A stretch of 64,000 bases of DNA from Zeus faber (taxonomy: Eukaryota > Chordata > Actinopteri > Zeiformes > Zeidae). Made by a program: the position numbers and the translations under genes. Below are positions 13,096-24,724 of the stretch, in pieces (within the stretch, counting starts at the first letter, position 1; each line of letters begins with the position of its first letter). Where the stretch lies: contig OY482855.1 of NCBI GenBank assembly GCA_960531495.1, positions 992,001 to 1,056,000 of the forward strand, given 5' to 3'. The notes beneath the pieces were generated by a model. The model was not told the DNA's origin. It did not search any database and worked only from the letters and a program-made list of their open reading frames with translations.

Positions 13096-14510
13096 AAAGA
13101 ATGAAAGATTGAAATAATGATTCAAAGTTTGAAAGAAAGATTGAAAGAAAGATTTAAACAAAGAAAGATTGAAAGTAAGAAAGATTGAAAGAAAGATTGA
13201 AAAAAAGAAAGATTGAAAGAAAGATTTAAACAAAGAAAGATTGAAAGTAAGAAAGATTGAAAGAAAGATTGAAAAAAGAAAGATTAGAAGAAAGATTGAA
13301 CGACTGAAGGAAAGAATGAAAGAAAGATTGAAAGAAAGATTGAAAGAAAGAAATATTGAAGGAAAGATTGAAAGATTGAATGATTGAAAGAAAGACTGAA
13401 AGAAAGATTGACAGACAGAAAGATTGAAAGAAAGAATGAAAGAAAGATTGAAAGAAAGAATAAAAGAAATATTGAAAGATTAAACAATTGAAAGAAAGAT
13501 TGCAAGAAAGATTGAAAAAAGAAAGATTGAAAGAAAGAAAGATTGAAAGAAATAACAAAAGAAAGATTGAAAGAAAGAATGAAAGAAAGATTGAACGATT
13601 GGAAGAAATATTGAAAGAAAGAAAGATTGAAAGTAAGATAGATTGAAAGTAAGAATGAAAGAAAGATTGAAAGATTTAAAGAAAGAATGAAAGAAAGATT
13701 GAAAGATTGAAATATTGAAAGAAAGAATGAAAGAAAGATTGAAAGATTGAAAGAAAGATTGAAAGATTGAAAGATTGAAAGATTGAAATAAAGATTGAAA
13801 GTTTGAAAGAATGATTGAAAGAATGAAAGATTGAAATAATGATTCAAAGTTTGAAAGAAAGATTGAAAGAAAGATTTAAACAAAGAAAGATTGAAAGTAA
13901 GAAAGATTGAAAGAAAGATTGAAAAAAAGAAAGATTGAAAGAAAGATTTAAACAAAGAAAGATTGAAAGTAAGAAAGATTGAAAGAAAGATTGAAAAAAG
14001 AAAGATTAGAAGAAAGATTGAACGACTGAAGGAAAGAATGAAAGAAAGATTGAAAGAAAGATTGAAAGAAAGAAATATTGAAGGAAAGATTGAAAGATTG
14101 AATGATTGAAAGAAAGACTGAAAGAAAGATTGACAGACAGAAAGATTGAAAGAAAGAATGAAAGAAAGATTGAAAGAAAGAATAAAAGAAATATTGAAAG
14201 ATTAAACAATTGAAAGAAAGATTGCAAGAAAGATTGAAAAAAGAAAGATTGAAAGAAAGAAAGATTGAAAGAAATAACAAAAGAAAGATTGAAAGAAAGA
14301 ATGAAAGAAAGATTGAACGATTGGAAGAAATATTGAAAGAAAGAAAGATTGAAAGTAAGATAGATTGAAAGTAAGAATGAAAGAAAGATTGAAAGATTGA
14401 AATATTGAAAGAAAGAATGAAAGAAAGATTGAAAGATTGAAAGAAAGATTGAAAGATTGAAAGATTGAAAGATTGAAATAAAGATTGAAAGTTTGAAAGA
14501 ATGATTGAAA
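13096..14510 (+). repeat. Nested 722-bp tandem duplication, unit 3
   Basis: Equivalent of the unit 1 duplication at offset 9233. The second copy lacks the 24-bp stretch, as in unit 1. Confidence 0.7.
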
Positions 14511-15832
14511 GAAAGATTTAAAGAAAGATTTAAAGAAAGATTGAAAGACTGAAAGAAAGAATGAAAGGCAGATTGAAAGAAAGATTGAAAGTAAGAAAGA
14601 TTGAAAGAAAGAATGAAAGAAAGATTGAAAGATTGCAAGAAAGAATGAAAGAAATATTGAAAGATTGAAATATTGAAAGAAAGACTGAAAGAACGATTGA
14701 AAGACTGAAAGATTGAAAGATTGAAAGAAAGAATGAAAGAAAGATTGAAAGAAAGATGGAAAGAAAGATTGAAAGAAAGAAAGATTGAAAGAAATAATAA
14801 AAGAAAGATTGAACGATTGGAAGAAATTTTGAAAGATAGAAAAATTGAAAGTAAGAAAGATTGAAAGAAAGAATGAAAGAAAGATTGAAAGATTGACAGA
14901 AAGAATGACAGAAAGATTGAAAGATTGAAATATTGAAAGAAAGAATGAAAAAAAGATTGAAAGACTGAAAGAAAGAATGAAAGAAAGATTGAAAGATTAA
15001 ACAATTGAAAGAAAGTTTGCAAGAAAGATTGAAAAAAGAAAGATTGAAAGAAAGAATGAAAAAAAGATTGATAGATAGATGGATAGAAAGATTGAAAGAA
15101 AGAAAGATTGAAAGAATAACAAAAGAAAGATTGAAAGATTGGAAGAAATATTGAAAGATAGAAAAATTGAAAGTAAGAAAGATTGAAAGAAAAAATTAAA
15201 GAAAGATTGAAAGATTGAAAGATTGAAAGAAAGAATGAAAGAAAGGTTGAAAGATTGAAATATTGAAAGAAAGAATGAAAGAAAGATTGAAAGATTGAAA
15301 GAAAGATTGAAAGAAAGATTGAAAGATTGAAAGATTGAAATAAAGATTGAAAGTTTGAAAGAAAGATTGAAAGAAAGATTTAAAGAAAGAAAGATTGAAA
15401 GAAATATTGAAAGAAAGATTGAAAGATTGAAAGAAAGATTGAAAGAAAGAATGAAAGAAAGATTGAAAGATTGAAATAAAGAATGAAAGTTTGAAAGAAA
15501 GATTGAAAGAAAGATTTTAAGAAAGAAAGATTGAAAGTAAGAAAGATTGAAAGAAATATTGAAAGAAAGATTGAAAGATTGAAAGAAAGATTGAAAGAAA
15601 GAATGAAAGAAAGATTGAAAGAAAGATTGAAAGAAAGATTGAAAGAAAGATTGAAAGACTGAAGGAAAGAATGAAAGAAAGATTGAAAGAAAGATTGAAA
15701 GAAAGAAATATTGAAAGATTGAATGATTGAAAGAAAGACTGAAAGATAGATTGAAAGATTGAAGATTGAAAGATTGAAAGAAAGATTGAAAGAAAGATTG
15801 AACGACTGAAAGATTGAAAGAAAGATTGAAAG

Positions 15833-15851
15833 TTTGAAACAAATTTTCAAA
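15833..15851. other. 19-bp inverted repeat, unit 4
   Basis: Same unchanged inverted repeat, 4653 bp after the unit 3 copy. Confidence 0.75.
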
Positions 15852-17858
15852 GACTGAAAGAACGAATGAAAGAAAGATTGAAAGAAAGATTGAAAAAAGA
15901 AAGATTGAAAGAAAATTTGAAAGAAAGATTGAAAGAAGGAATGAAAGAAAGATTGAATGAAATATTGAAAGACAGAAAGATTGAAAGAAACAATGAAAGA
16001 AAGATTGAAAGATTAAAAGAAAGAATGAAAGAAAGATTGAAAAATTGAAAGATTGAAAGAAAGATTGAAAAAAAGATTGAAAGACTGGAAGAAAGAATGA
16101 AAGAAAGATTGAAAGATTCAACAAATGAAAGAATGATTGCAAGAAAGATTAAAAAAAGAAAGATTGAAAGAAAATTTGAAAGTATGATTGAAGAAGGAAT
16201 GAAAGAAAGATTGAATGATAAATTGAAAGACAGAAAGATTGAAAGAAAGAATGAAAGAAAGATTAAAGATTCAACAATTGAAAGAAAGATTGCAAGTAAG
16301 ATTTAAAAAAGAAAGATTGAAAGAAAGAATGAAAGAATGAAAGAAAGATTGAAAGATTGAAAGAAAGAAAGATTGAAAGATTGAATGATTGAAAGAAAGA
16401 CTGAAAGAAAGATTGACAGACTGAAAGAAAGAATGAAAGAAAGATTGAAAGATTCAAAAATTGAAAGAAAGATTGCAAGAAAGATTGAAAAAAGAAAGAT
16501 TGAAAGAAAGATTGACAGACTGAAATATTGAAAGAAAGAAAGATTGAAAGAAATAACAAAAGAAAGATTGAAAGAAAGAATGAAAGAAAGATAGATGGAA
16601 AGAAAGATTGAAAGAAATAAAGATAGAAAAATTGAAAGTAAGAAAGAATGAAAGAAAGATTGAAAGATTGAAATATTGAAAGAAAGAATGAAAGAAAGAT
16701 TGAAAGATGAAAGAAAGATTGAAAGATTGAAAGATTGAAAGATTGAAATAAAGATTAAAAGTTTGAAAGAAAGATTGAAAGAAAGATTTAAAGAAAGAAA
16801 GATTGAAAGTAAGAAAGATTGAAAGAAATATTGAAAGAAAGATTGAAAAAAGAAAGATTGAAAGAAAGATTGAAAGAAAGATTGAAAGACTGATGGAAAG
16901 AATGAAATAAAGATTGAAAGAAAGATTGAAAGAAAGAAATATTGAAGGAAAGATTGAAAGATTGAATGATTGAAAGAAAGACTGAAAGAAAGATTGACGG
17001 ACAGAAAGATTGAAAGAAAGAATGAAAGAAAGATTGAAAGAAAGAATGAAAGAAAGATTGAAAGATTAAACAATTGAAAGAAAGATTGCAAAAAAGATTG
17101 AAAAAAGAAAGATTGAAAGAAATAATAAAAGAAAGATTGAAAGAAAGATGGAAAGAAAGAAAGATTGAAAGAAATAACAAAAGAAAGATTGAAAGAAAGA
17201 ATGAAAGAAAGATTGAACGATTGGAAACAATATTGAAAGAAAGAAAGATTGAAAGTAAGATAGATTGAAAGAAAGAATGAAAGAAAGATTGAAAGATTGA
17301 AAGAAAGAATGAAAGAAAGATTGAAAGATTGAAAGAAAGATTGAAAGATTGAAAGATTTAAATAAAGATTGAAAGTTTGAAAGAAAGATTGAAAGTTTGA
17401 AAGAAAGATTGAAAGAAAGATTTAAAGAAAGATTGAAAGACTGAAAGAAAGAATGAAAGGCAGATTGAAAGAAAGATTGAAAGATTGCAAGAAAGAATGA
17501 AAGAAAGATTGAAAGATTGAAATATTGAAAGAAAGAATGAAAGAAAGATTGAAAGATTGAAAGAAAGAATGAAAGAAAGATTGGAAGAAAGATTGAAAGA
17601 TTGAAAGATTGAAATAAAGATTGAAAGTTTGAAAGAAAGATTGAAAGAAAGACTGAAAGAAAGATTGAAAGATTGAAAGAAAGATTGAAAGAAAGATTGA
17701 AAGATTGAAATATTGAAAGAAAGAATGAAAGAAAGATTGAAAGATTGAATGAAAGATTGAAAGAATGAAAGATTGAAATAATGATTCAAAGTTTGAAAGA
17801 AAGATTGAAAGAAAGATTTAAACAAAGAAAGATTGAAAGTAAGAAAGATTGAAAGAAA

Positions 17859-18236
17859 AAAAGAAAGATTGAAAGATTGGAAGAAATATTGAAAGATAGA
17901 AAAATTGAAAGTAAGAAAGATTGAAAGAAAAAATTAAAGAAAGATTGAAAGATTGAAAGAAAGAATGAACGAAAGATTGAAAGATTGAAAGAAAGATTGA
18001 AAGAAAGATTGAAAGAAAGATTGAAAGATTGAAAGTTTGAAATAAAGATTGAAAGTTTGAAAGAAAGATTGAAAGAAAGATTTAAAGAAAGAAAGATTGA
18101 AAGAAATATTGAAAGAAGACTGAAAGAATTGAAAGAAAGATTGAAAGAAAGAATGAAAGAAAGATTGAAAAGATTGAAAGATTGAAATAAACAATGAAAG
18201 TTTGAAAGAAAGATTGAAAGAAAGATTTAAAGAAAA
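17859..18236 (+). repeat. Divergent, register-broken replacement tract in unit 4
   Basis: About 378 bp here do not match the corresponding part of the other units (8626-9003 in unit 2). They resemble the sub-block found at about 1219-1600 (GATTGGAAGAAATATTG, then AAAAAATTAAAG). The tract shows single-base slips that are rare elsewhere: GAAGACTGAAAGAATTG for GAAAGATTGAAAGATTG, TGAAAAGATTG with an extra A, GAAAAGAAAG, and ATAAACAATG for ATAAAGAATG. Collinearity with unit 2 is the same before and after (offset 9233), so the replacement has the same length as what it replaced. It may be a conversion tract or a low-accuracy assembly patch. Confidence 0.6.
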
Positions 18237-20496
18237 GAAAGAATGAAAGAAAGATTGAACGATTGGAAGAAATATTGAAAGAAAGAAAGATTGAAAGTAA
18301 GATAGATTGAAAGTAAGAATGAAAGAAAGATTGAAAGATTTAAAGAAAGAATGAAAGAAAGATTGAAAGATTGAAATATTGAAAGAAAGAATGAAAGAAA
18401 GATTGAAAGATTGAAAGAAAGATTGAAAGATTGAAAGATTGAAAGATTGAAATAAAGATTGAAAGTTTGAAAGAATGATTGAAAGAATGAAAGATTGAAA
18501 TAATGATTCAAAGTTTGAAAGAAAGATTGAAAGAAAGATTTAAACAAAGAAAGATTGAAAGTAAGAAAGATTGAAAGAAAGATTGAAAAAAAGAAAGATT
18601 GAAAGAAAGATTTAAACAAAGAAAGATTGAAAGTAAGAAAGATTGAAAGAAAGATTGAAAAAAGAAAGATTAGAAGAAAGATTGAACGACTGAAGGAAAG
18701 AATGAAAGAAAGATTGAAAGAAAGATTGAAAGAAAGAAATATTGAAGGAAAGATTGAAAGATTGAATGATTGAAAGAAAGACTGAAAGAAAGATTGACAG
18801 ACAGAAAGATTGAAAGAAAGAATGAAAGAAAGATTGAAAGAAAGAATAAAAGAAATATTGAAAGATTAAACAATTGAAAGAAAGATTGCAAGAAAGATTG
18901 AAAAAAGAAAGATTGAAAGAAAGAAAGATTGAAAGAAATAACAAAAGAAAGATTGAAAGAAAGAATGAAAGAAAGATTGAACGATTGGAAGAAATATTGA
19001 AAGAAAGAAAGATTGAAAGTAAGATAGATTGAAAGTAAGAATGAAAGAAAGATTGAAAGATTGAAATATTGAAAGAAAGAATGAAAGAAAGATTGAAAGA
19101 TTGAAAGAAAGATTGAAAGATTGAAAGATTGAAAGATTGAAATAAAGATTGAAAGTTTGAAAGAATGATTGAAAGAAAGATTTAAAGAAAGATTTAAAGA
19201 AAGATTGAAAGACTGAAAGAAAGAATGAAAGGCAGATTGAAAGAAAGATTGAAAGTAAGAAAGATTGAAAGAAAGAATGAAAGAAAGATTGAAAGATTGC
19301 AAGAAAGAATGAAAGAAATATTGAAAGATTGAAATATTGAAAGAAAGACTGAAAGAACGATTGAAAGACTGAAAGATTGAAAGATTGAAAGAAAGAATGA
19401 AAGAAAGATTGAAAGAAAGATGGAAAGAAAGATTGAAAGAAAGAAAGATTGAAAGAAATAATAAAAGAAAGATTGAACGATTGGAAGAAATTTTGAAAGA
19501 TAGAAAAATTGAAAGTAAGAAAGATTGAAAGAAAGAATGAAAGAAAGATTGAAAGATTGACAGAAAGAATGACAGAAAGATTGAAAGATTGAAATATTGA
19601 AAGAAAGAATGAAAAAAAGATTGAAAGACTGAAAGAAAGAATGAAAGAAAGATTGAAAGATTAAACAATTGAAAGAAAGTTTGCAAGAAAGATTGAAAAA
19701 AGAAAGATTGAAAGAAAGAATGAAAAAAAGATTGATAGATAGATGGATAGAAAGATTGAAAGAAAGAAAGATTGAAAGAATAACAAAAGAAAGATTGAAA
19801 GATTGGAAGAAATATTGAAAGATAGAAAAATTGAAAGTAAGAAAGATTGAAAGAAAAAATTAAAGAAAGATTGAAAGATTGAAAGATTGAAAGAAAGAAT
19901 GAAAGAAAGGTTGAAAGATTGAAATATTGAAAGAAAGAATGAAAGAAAGATTGAAAGATTGAAAGAAAGATTGAAAGAAAGATTGAAAGATTGAAAGATT
20001 GAAATAAAGATTGAAAGTTTGAAAGAAAGATTGAAAGAAAGATTTAAAGAAAGAAAGATTGAAAGAAATATTGAAAGAAAGATTGAAAGATTGAAAGAAA
20101 GATTGAAAGAAAGAATGAAAGAAAGATTGAAAGATTGAAATAAAGAATGAAAGTTTGAAAGAAAGATTGAAAGAAAGATTTTAAGAAAGAAAGATTGAAA
20201 GTAAGAAAGATTGAAAGAAATATTGAAAGAAAGATTGAAAGATTGAAAGAAAGATTGAAAGAAAGAATGAAAGAAAGATTGAAAGAAAGATTGAAAGAAA
20301 GATTGAAAGAAAGATTGAAAGACTGAAGGAAAGAATGAAAGAAAGATTGAAAGAAAGATTGAAAGAAAGAAATATTGAAAGATTGAATGATTGAAAGAAA
20401 GACTGAAAGATAGATTGAAAGATTGAAGATTGAAAGATTGAAAGAAAGATTGAAAGAAAGATTGAACGACTGAAAGATTGAAAGAAAGATTGAAAG

Positions 20497-20515
20497 TTTG
20501 AAACAAATTTTCAAA
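20497..20515. other. 19-bp inverted repeat, unit 5
   Basis: Same unchanged inverted repeat, 4664 bp after the unit 4 copy. I did not find the ACAAATTTTC string after this point, so it appears confined to array A. Confidence 0.75.
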
Positions 20516-22423
20516 GACTGAAAGAACGAATGAAAGAAAGATTGAAAGAAAGATTGAAAAAAGAAAGATTGAAAGAAAATTTGAAAGAAAGATTGAAAGA
20601 AGGAATGAAAGAAAGATTGAATGAAATATTGAAAGACAGAAAGATTGAAAGAAACAATGAAAGAAAGATTGAAAGATTAAAAGAAAGAATGAAAGAAAGA
20701 TTGAAAAATTGAAAGATTGAAAGAAAGATTGAAAAAAAGATTGAAAGACTGGAAGAAAGAATGAAAGAAAGATTGAAAGATTCAACAAATGAAAGAATGA
20801 TTGCAAGAAAGATTAAAAAAAGAAAGATTGAAAGAAAATTTGAAAGTATGATTGAAGAAGGAATGAAAGAAAGATTGAATGATAAATTGAAAGACAGAAA
20901 GATTGAAAGAAAGAATGAAAGAAAGATTAAAGATTCAACAATTGAAAGAAAGATTGCAAGTAAGATTTAAAAAAGAAAGATTGAAAGAAAGAATGAAAGA
21001 ATGAAAGAAAGATTGAAAGATTGAAAGAAAGAAAGATTGAAAGATTGAATGATTGAAAGAAAGACTGAAAGAAAGATTGACAGACTGAAAGAAAGAATGA
21101 AAGAAAGATTGAAAGATTCAAAAATTGAAAGAAAGATTGCAAGAAAGATTGAAAAAAGAAAGATTGAAAGAAAGATTGACAGACTGAAATATTGAAAGAA
21201 AGAAAGATTGAAAGAAATAACAAAAGAAAGATTGAAAGAAAGAATGAAAGAAAGATAGATGGAAAGAAAGATTGAAAGAAATAAAGATAGAAAAATTGAA
21301 AGTAAGAAAGAATGAAAGAAAGATTGAAAGATTGAAATATTGAAAGAAAGAATGAAAGAAAGATTGAAAGATGAAAGAAAGATTGAAAGATTGAAAGATT
21401 GAAAGATTGAAATAAAGATTAAAAGTTTGAAAGAAAGATTGAAAGAAAGATTTAAAGAAAGAAAGATTGAAAGTAAGAAAGATTGAAAGAAATATTGAAA
21501 GAAAGATTGAAAAAAGAAAGATTGAAAGAAAGATTGAAAGAAAGATTGAAAGACTGATGGAAAGAATGAAATAAAGATTGAAAGAAAGATTGAAAGAAAG
21601 AAATATTGAAGGAAAGATTGAAAGATTGAATGATTGAAAGAAAGACTGAAAGAAAGATTGACGGACAGAAAGATTGAAAGAAAGAATGAAAGAAAGATTG
21701 AAAGAAAGAATGAAAGAAAGATTGAAAGATTAAACAATTGAAAGAAAGATTGCAAAAAAGATTGAAAAAAGAAAGATTGAAAGAAATAATAAAAGAAAGA
21801 TTGAAAGAAAGATGGAAAGAAAGAAAGATTGAAAGAAATAACAAAAGAAAGATTGAAAGAAAGAATGAAAGAAAGATTGAACGATTGGAAACAATATTGA
21901 AAGAAAGAAAGATTGAAAGTAAGATAGATTGAAAGAAAGAATGAAAGAAAGATTGAAAGATTGAAAGAAAGAATGAAAGAAAGATTGAAAGATTGAAAGA
22001 AAGATTGAAAGATTGAAAGATTTAAATAAAGATTGAAAGTTTGAAAGAAAGATTGAAAGTTTGAAAGAAAGATTGAAAGAAAGATTTAAAGAAAGATTGA
22101 AAGACTGAAAGAAAGAATGAAAGGCAGATTGAAAGAAAGATTGAAAGATTGCAAGAAAGAATGAAAGAAAGATTGAAAGATTGAAATATTGAAAGAAAGA
22201 ATGAAAGAAAGATTGAAAGATTGAAAGAAAGAATGAAAGAAAGATTGGAAGAAAGATTGAAAGATTGAAAGATTGAAATAAAGATTGAAAGTTTGAAAGA
22301 AAGATTGAAAGAAAGACTGAAAGAAAGATTGAAAGATTGAAAGAAAGATTGAAAGAAAGATTGAAAGATTGAAATATTGAAAGAAAGAATGAAAGAAAGA
22401 TTGAAAGATTGAATGAAAGATTG

Positions 22424-23862
22424 AAAGAATGAAAGATTGAAATAATGATTCAAAGTTTGAAAGAAAGATTGAAAGAAAGATTTAAACAAAGAAAGATTGA
22501 AAGTAAGAAAGATTGAAAGAAAGATTGAAAAAAAGAAAGATTGAAAGAAAGATTTAAACAAAGAAAGATTGAAAGTAAGAAAGATTGAAAGAAAGATTGA
22601 AAAAAGAAAGATTAGAAGAAAGATTGAACGACTGAAGGAAAGAATGAAAGAAAGATTGAAAGAAAGATTGAAAGAAAGAAATATTGAAGGAAAGATTGAA
22701 AGATTGAATGATTGAAAGAAAGACTGAAAGAAAGATTGACAGACAGAAAGATTGAAAGAAAGAATGAAAGAAAGATTGAAAGAAAGAATAAAAGAAATAT
22801 TGAAAGATTAAACAATTGAAAGAAAGATTGCAAGAAAGATTGAAAAAAGAAAGATTGAAAGAAAGAAAGATTGAAAGAAATAACAAAAGAAAGATTGAAA
22901 GAAAGAATGAAAGAAAGATTGAACGATTGGAAGAAATATTGAAAGAAAGAAAGATTGAAAGTAAGATAGATTGAAAGTAAGAATGAAAGAAAGATTGAAA
23001 GATTTAAAGAAAGAATGAAAGAAAGATTGAAAGATTGAAATATTGAAAGAAAGAATGAAAGAAAGATTGAAAGATTGAAAGAAAGATTGAAAGATTGAAA
23101 GATTGAAAGATTGAAATAAAGATTGAAAGTTTGAAAGAATGATTGAAAGAATGAAAGATTGAAATAATGATTCAAAGTTTGAAAGAAAGATTGAAAGAAA
23201 GATTTAAACAAAGAAAGATTGAAAGTAAGAAAGATTGAAAGAAAGATTGAAAAAAAGAAAGATTGAAAGAAAGATTTAAACAAAGAAAGATTGAAAGTAA
23301 GAAAGATTGAAAGAAAGATTGAAAAAAGAAAGATTAGAAGAAAGATTGAACGACTGAAGGAAAGAATGAAAGAAAGATTGAAAGAAAGATTGAAAGAAAG
23401 AAATATTGAAGGAAAGATTGAAAGATTGAATGATTGAAAGAAAGACTGAAAGAAAGATTGACAGACAGAAAGATTGAAAGAAAGAATGAAAGAAAGATTG
23501 AAAGAAAGAATAAAAGAAATATTGAAAGATTAAACAATTGAAAGAAAGATTGCAAGAAAGATTGAAAAAAGAAAGATTGAAAGAAAGAAAGATTGAAAGA
23601 AATAACAAAAGAAAGATTGAAAGAAAGAATGAAAGAAAGATTGAACGATTGGAAGAAATATTGAAAGAAAGAAAGATTGAAAGTAAGATAGATTGAAAGT
23701 AAGAATGAAAGAAAGATTGAAAGATTTAAAGAAAGAATGAAAGAAAGATTGAAAGATTGAAATATTGAAAGAAAGAATGAAAGAAAGATTGAAAGATTGA
23801 AAGAAAGATTGAAAGATTGAAAGATTGAAAGATTGAAATAAAGATTGAAAGTTTGAAAGAAT
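22424..23862 (+). repeat. Nested 722-bp tandem duplication, unit 5
   Basis: Equivalent of the unit 2 duplication. Both copies keep the 24-bp stretch (near 23003 and 23725). Confidence 0.7.
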
Positions 23863-24050
23863 GATTGAAAGAAAGATTTAAAGAAAGATTTAAAGAAAGA
23901 TTGAAAGACTGAAAGAAAGAATGAAAGGCAGATTGAAAGAAAGATTGAAAGTAAGAAAGATTGAAAGAAAGAATGAAAGAAAGATTGAAAGATTGCAAGA
24001 AAGAATGAAAGAAATATTGAAAGATTGAAATATTGAAAGAAAGACTGAAA

Positions 24051-24462
24051 GAAAGATTGAAAGTAAGAAAGAAAGATTGAAAGAAAGATTGAAAGAAAGA
24101 TTTAAAGAAAGAAAGAAAGATTGAAAGAAAGATTGAAAGAAAGATTGAAAGAAAGATTGAAACAAAGATTGAAATAAAGAATGAAAGAAAGATTGAAAGA
24201 AAGATTGAAAGAAAGAAAGATTGAAAGATTAAATGATTGATAGAAAGACTGAAAGAAAGAATGACGGACGGAAAGATTGAAAGAAAGAATGAAAGAAAGA
24301 TTGAAAAAAAGATTGAAAGACTGAAAGAAAGAATGAAAGAAACATTGAAAGATTAAACAATTGAAAGAAAGATTGCAAGAAAGATGGAAAGAATGAAAGA
24401 TTGAAATAATGATTGAAAGTTTGAAAGAATGATTGAAAGAAAGATTTAAACAAAGAAAGATT
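24051..24462 (+). repeat. Repeat block left of L2 copy 1
   Basis: This block aligns with about 45435-45835 and 50252-50652, the left flanks of the other two L2 copies. It is marked by GTAAGAAAGAAAGATTG, GACGGACGGAAAG (near 24263) and GAAACATTGAAAGATTAAAC. It has the usual four-base words and no gene. It joins array A to the transposon-bearing block. Confidence 0.7.
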
Positions 24463-24494
24463 ACATTTACATTTACATTTAGTCATTTAGCAGA

Positions 24495-24511
24495 CGCTTT
24501 TATCCAAAGCG
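24495..24511 (-). other. L2 3' stem-loop (RT recognition hairpin), copy 1
   Basis: On the - strand CGCTTT pairs perfectly with AAAGCG around a GGATA loop. The same pentaloop is known from the eel UnaL2 3' hairpin, where the element's reverse transcriptase recognises it. It is followed by the ATGTAA tail. Confidence 0.85.
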
Positions 24512-24616
24512 ACTTACAAGGGAGAATAACATTCAGCTACATTGCGACAGAGATTAGTGTAACAACAACATTGGTGTAACAATAAATTCTGCAAGGTGGT
24601 GCTAAGTAATTGTAGA

Positions 24617-24724
24617 TTAGGACAGGAGGTACTCACTGAAGAGCTGGGTCTTCAGGTGCTTCTTAAAGACAGAGAGGGAGGTCCCCGCTCTGGTCATTTT
24701 TGGCAGCTCGTTCCACCAACGTGG
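24617..24724 (-). pseudogene. L2 LINE reverse-transcriptase ORF, C-terminal 35 codons (copy 1)
   Basis: Reading from 24724 on the - strand gives 35 sense codons then TAA. Recognisable landmarks are Trp-Trp-Asn-Glu-Leu-Pro near residues 3-8, Phe-Lys-Lys-His-Leu-Lys-Thr at 20-26 and Gln-Leu-Phe at 27-29. The WNxLP and FKxxLKTxLF patterns are typical of the extreme C-terminus of L2/CR1-like ORF2 proteins, downstream of the RT domain. The 5' part is absent because of truncation at insertion, so there is no start codon and no catalytic residues. The frame runs out into the satellite at 24724. It is not expected to make a functional protein. Confidence 0.8.

Larger units (their letters stand above)
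11180..15832 (+). repeat. Array A higher-order unit 3 (type alpha)
   Basis: This 4653-bp unit shares all alpha-diagnostic bases with unit 1, including G at 12428 (GCAAGAAAG). It differs from both neighbours by a 12-bp loss (one GAAT-GAAA-GAAA step) near 11925. The nested 722-bp duplication is present at about 13096-14510, with the second copy lacking the 24-bp stretch as in unit 1. No gene is present. Confidence 0.8.
15833..20496 (+). repeat. Array A higher-order unit 4 (type beta)
   Basis: This 4664-bp unit carries the beta variants GAATGATAAATTG, GATTAAAGATTCAAC and A at 17092. The first copy of the nested 722-bp duplication is partly replaced by a divergent tract at about 17859-18236, while everything on both sides stays collinear with unit 2 at a constant offset of 9233. 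No gene is present. Confidence 0.8.
20497..24050 (+). repeat. Array A higher-order unit 5 (type beta), truncated
   Basis: This copy is offset 4664 bp from unit 4 and carries the beta variants, including A at 21756. It has an intact 722-bp duplication at about 22424-23862, and the second copy keeps the 24-bp stretch as in unit 2. Homology to the other units ends at about 24050. There GAAAGACTGAAAGAAC of the array is replaced by GAAAGACTGAAAGAAA and the sequence changes to the block that precedes the retrotransposon remnant. This is the right edge of array A. Confidence 0.75.
24463..24724 (-). mobile_element. 5'-truncated L2-clade LINE 3' end, copy 1
   Basis: This is a 262-bp insertion of balanced base composition inside the purine-rich field, oriented on the - strand. 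From its 5' end (24724) it has 35 codons of the ORF C-terminus and a stop at 24617-24619, then a 3' UTR. Next come the stem-loop CGCTTT-GGATA-AAAGCG (24511-24495) and a tail of three ATGTAA-type units ending at 24463. A 3' stem-loop with a GGAUA loop followed by short tandem repeats is the known reverse-transcriptase recognition end of UnaL2-like L2 elements and of SINEs that borrow it. The coding remnant favours a LINE. AAGATT lies at both edges and could be a target-site duplication, but the host repeat makes this uninformative. It is dead: no endonuclease or RT domain remains. Confidence 0.85.

Noticed and set aside
24463-24724. SINE instead of LINE
   Set aside because: The tail and hairpin are shared with some SINEs, but the upstream part is a protein-coding C-terminus with stop codon and there is no tRNA-like A/B box region.
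24463-24724. DNA transposon (MITE) with terminal inverted repeats
   Set aside because: The two ends (ATGTAA repeats and CCACGTTGG on the - strand) are not inverted repeats of each other.
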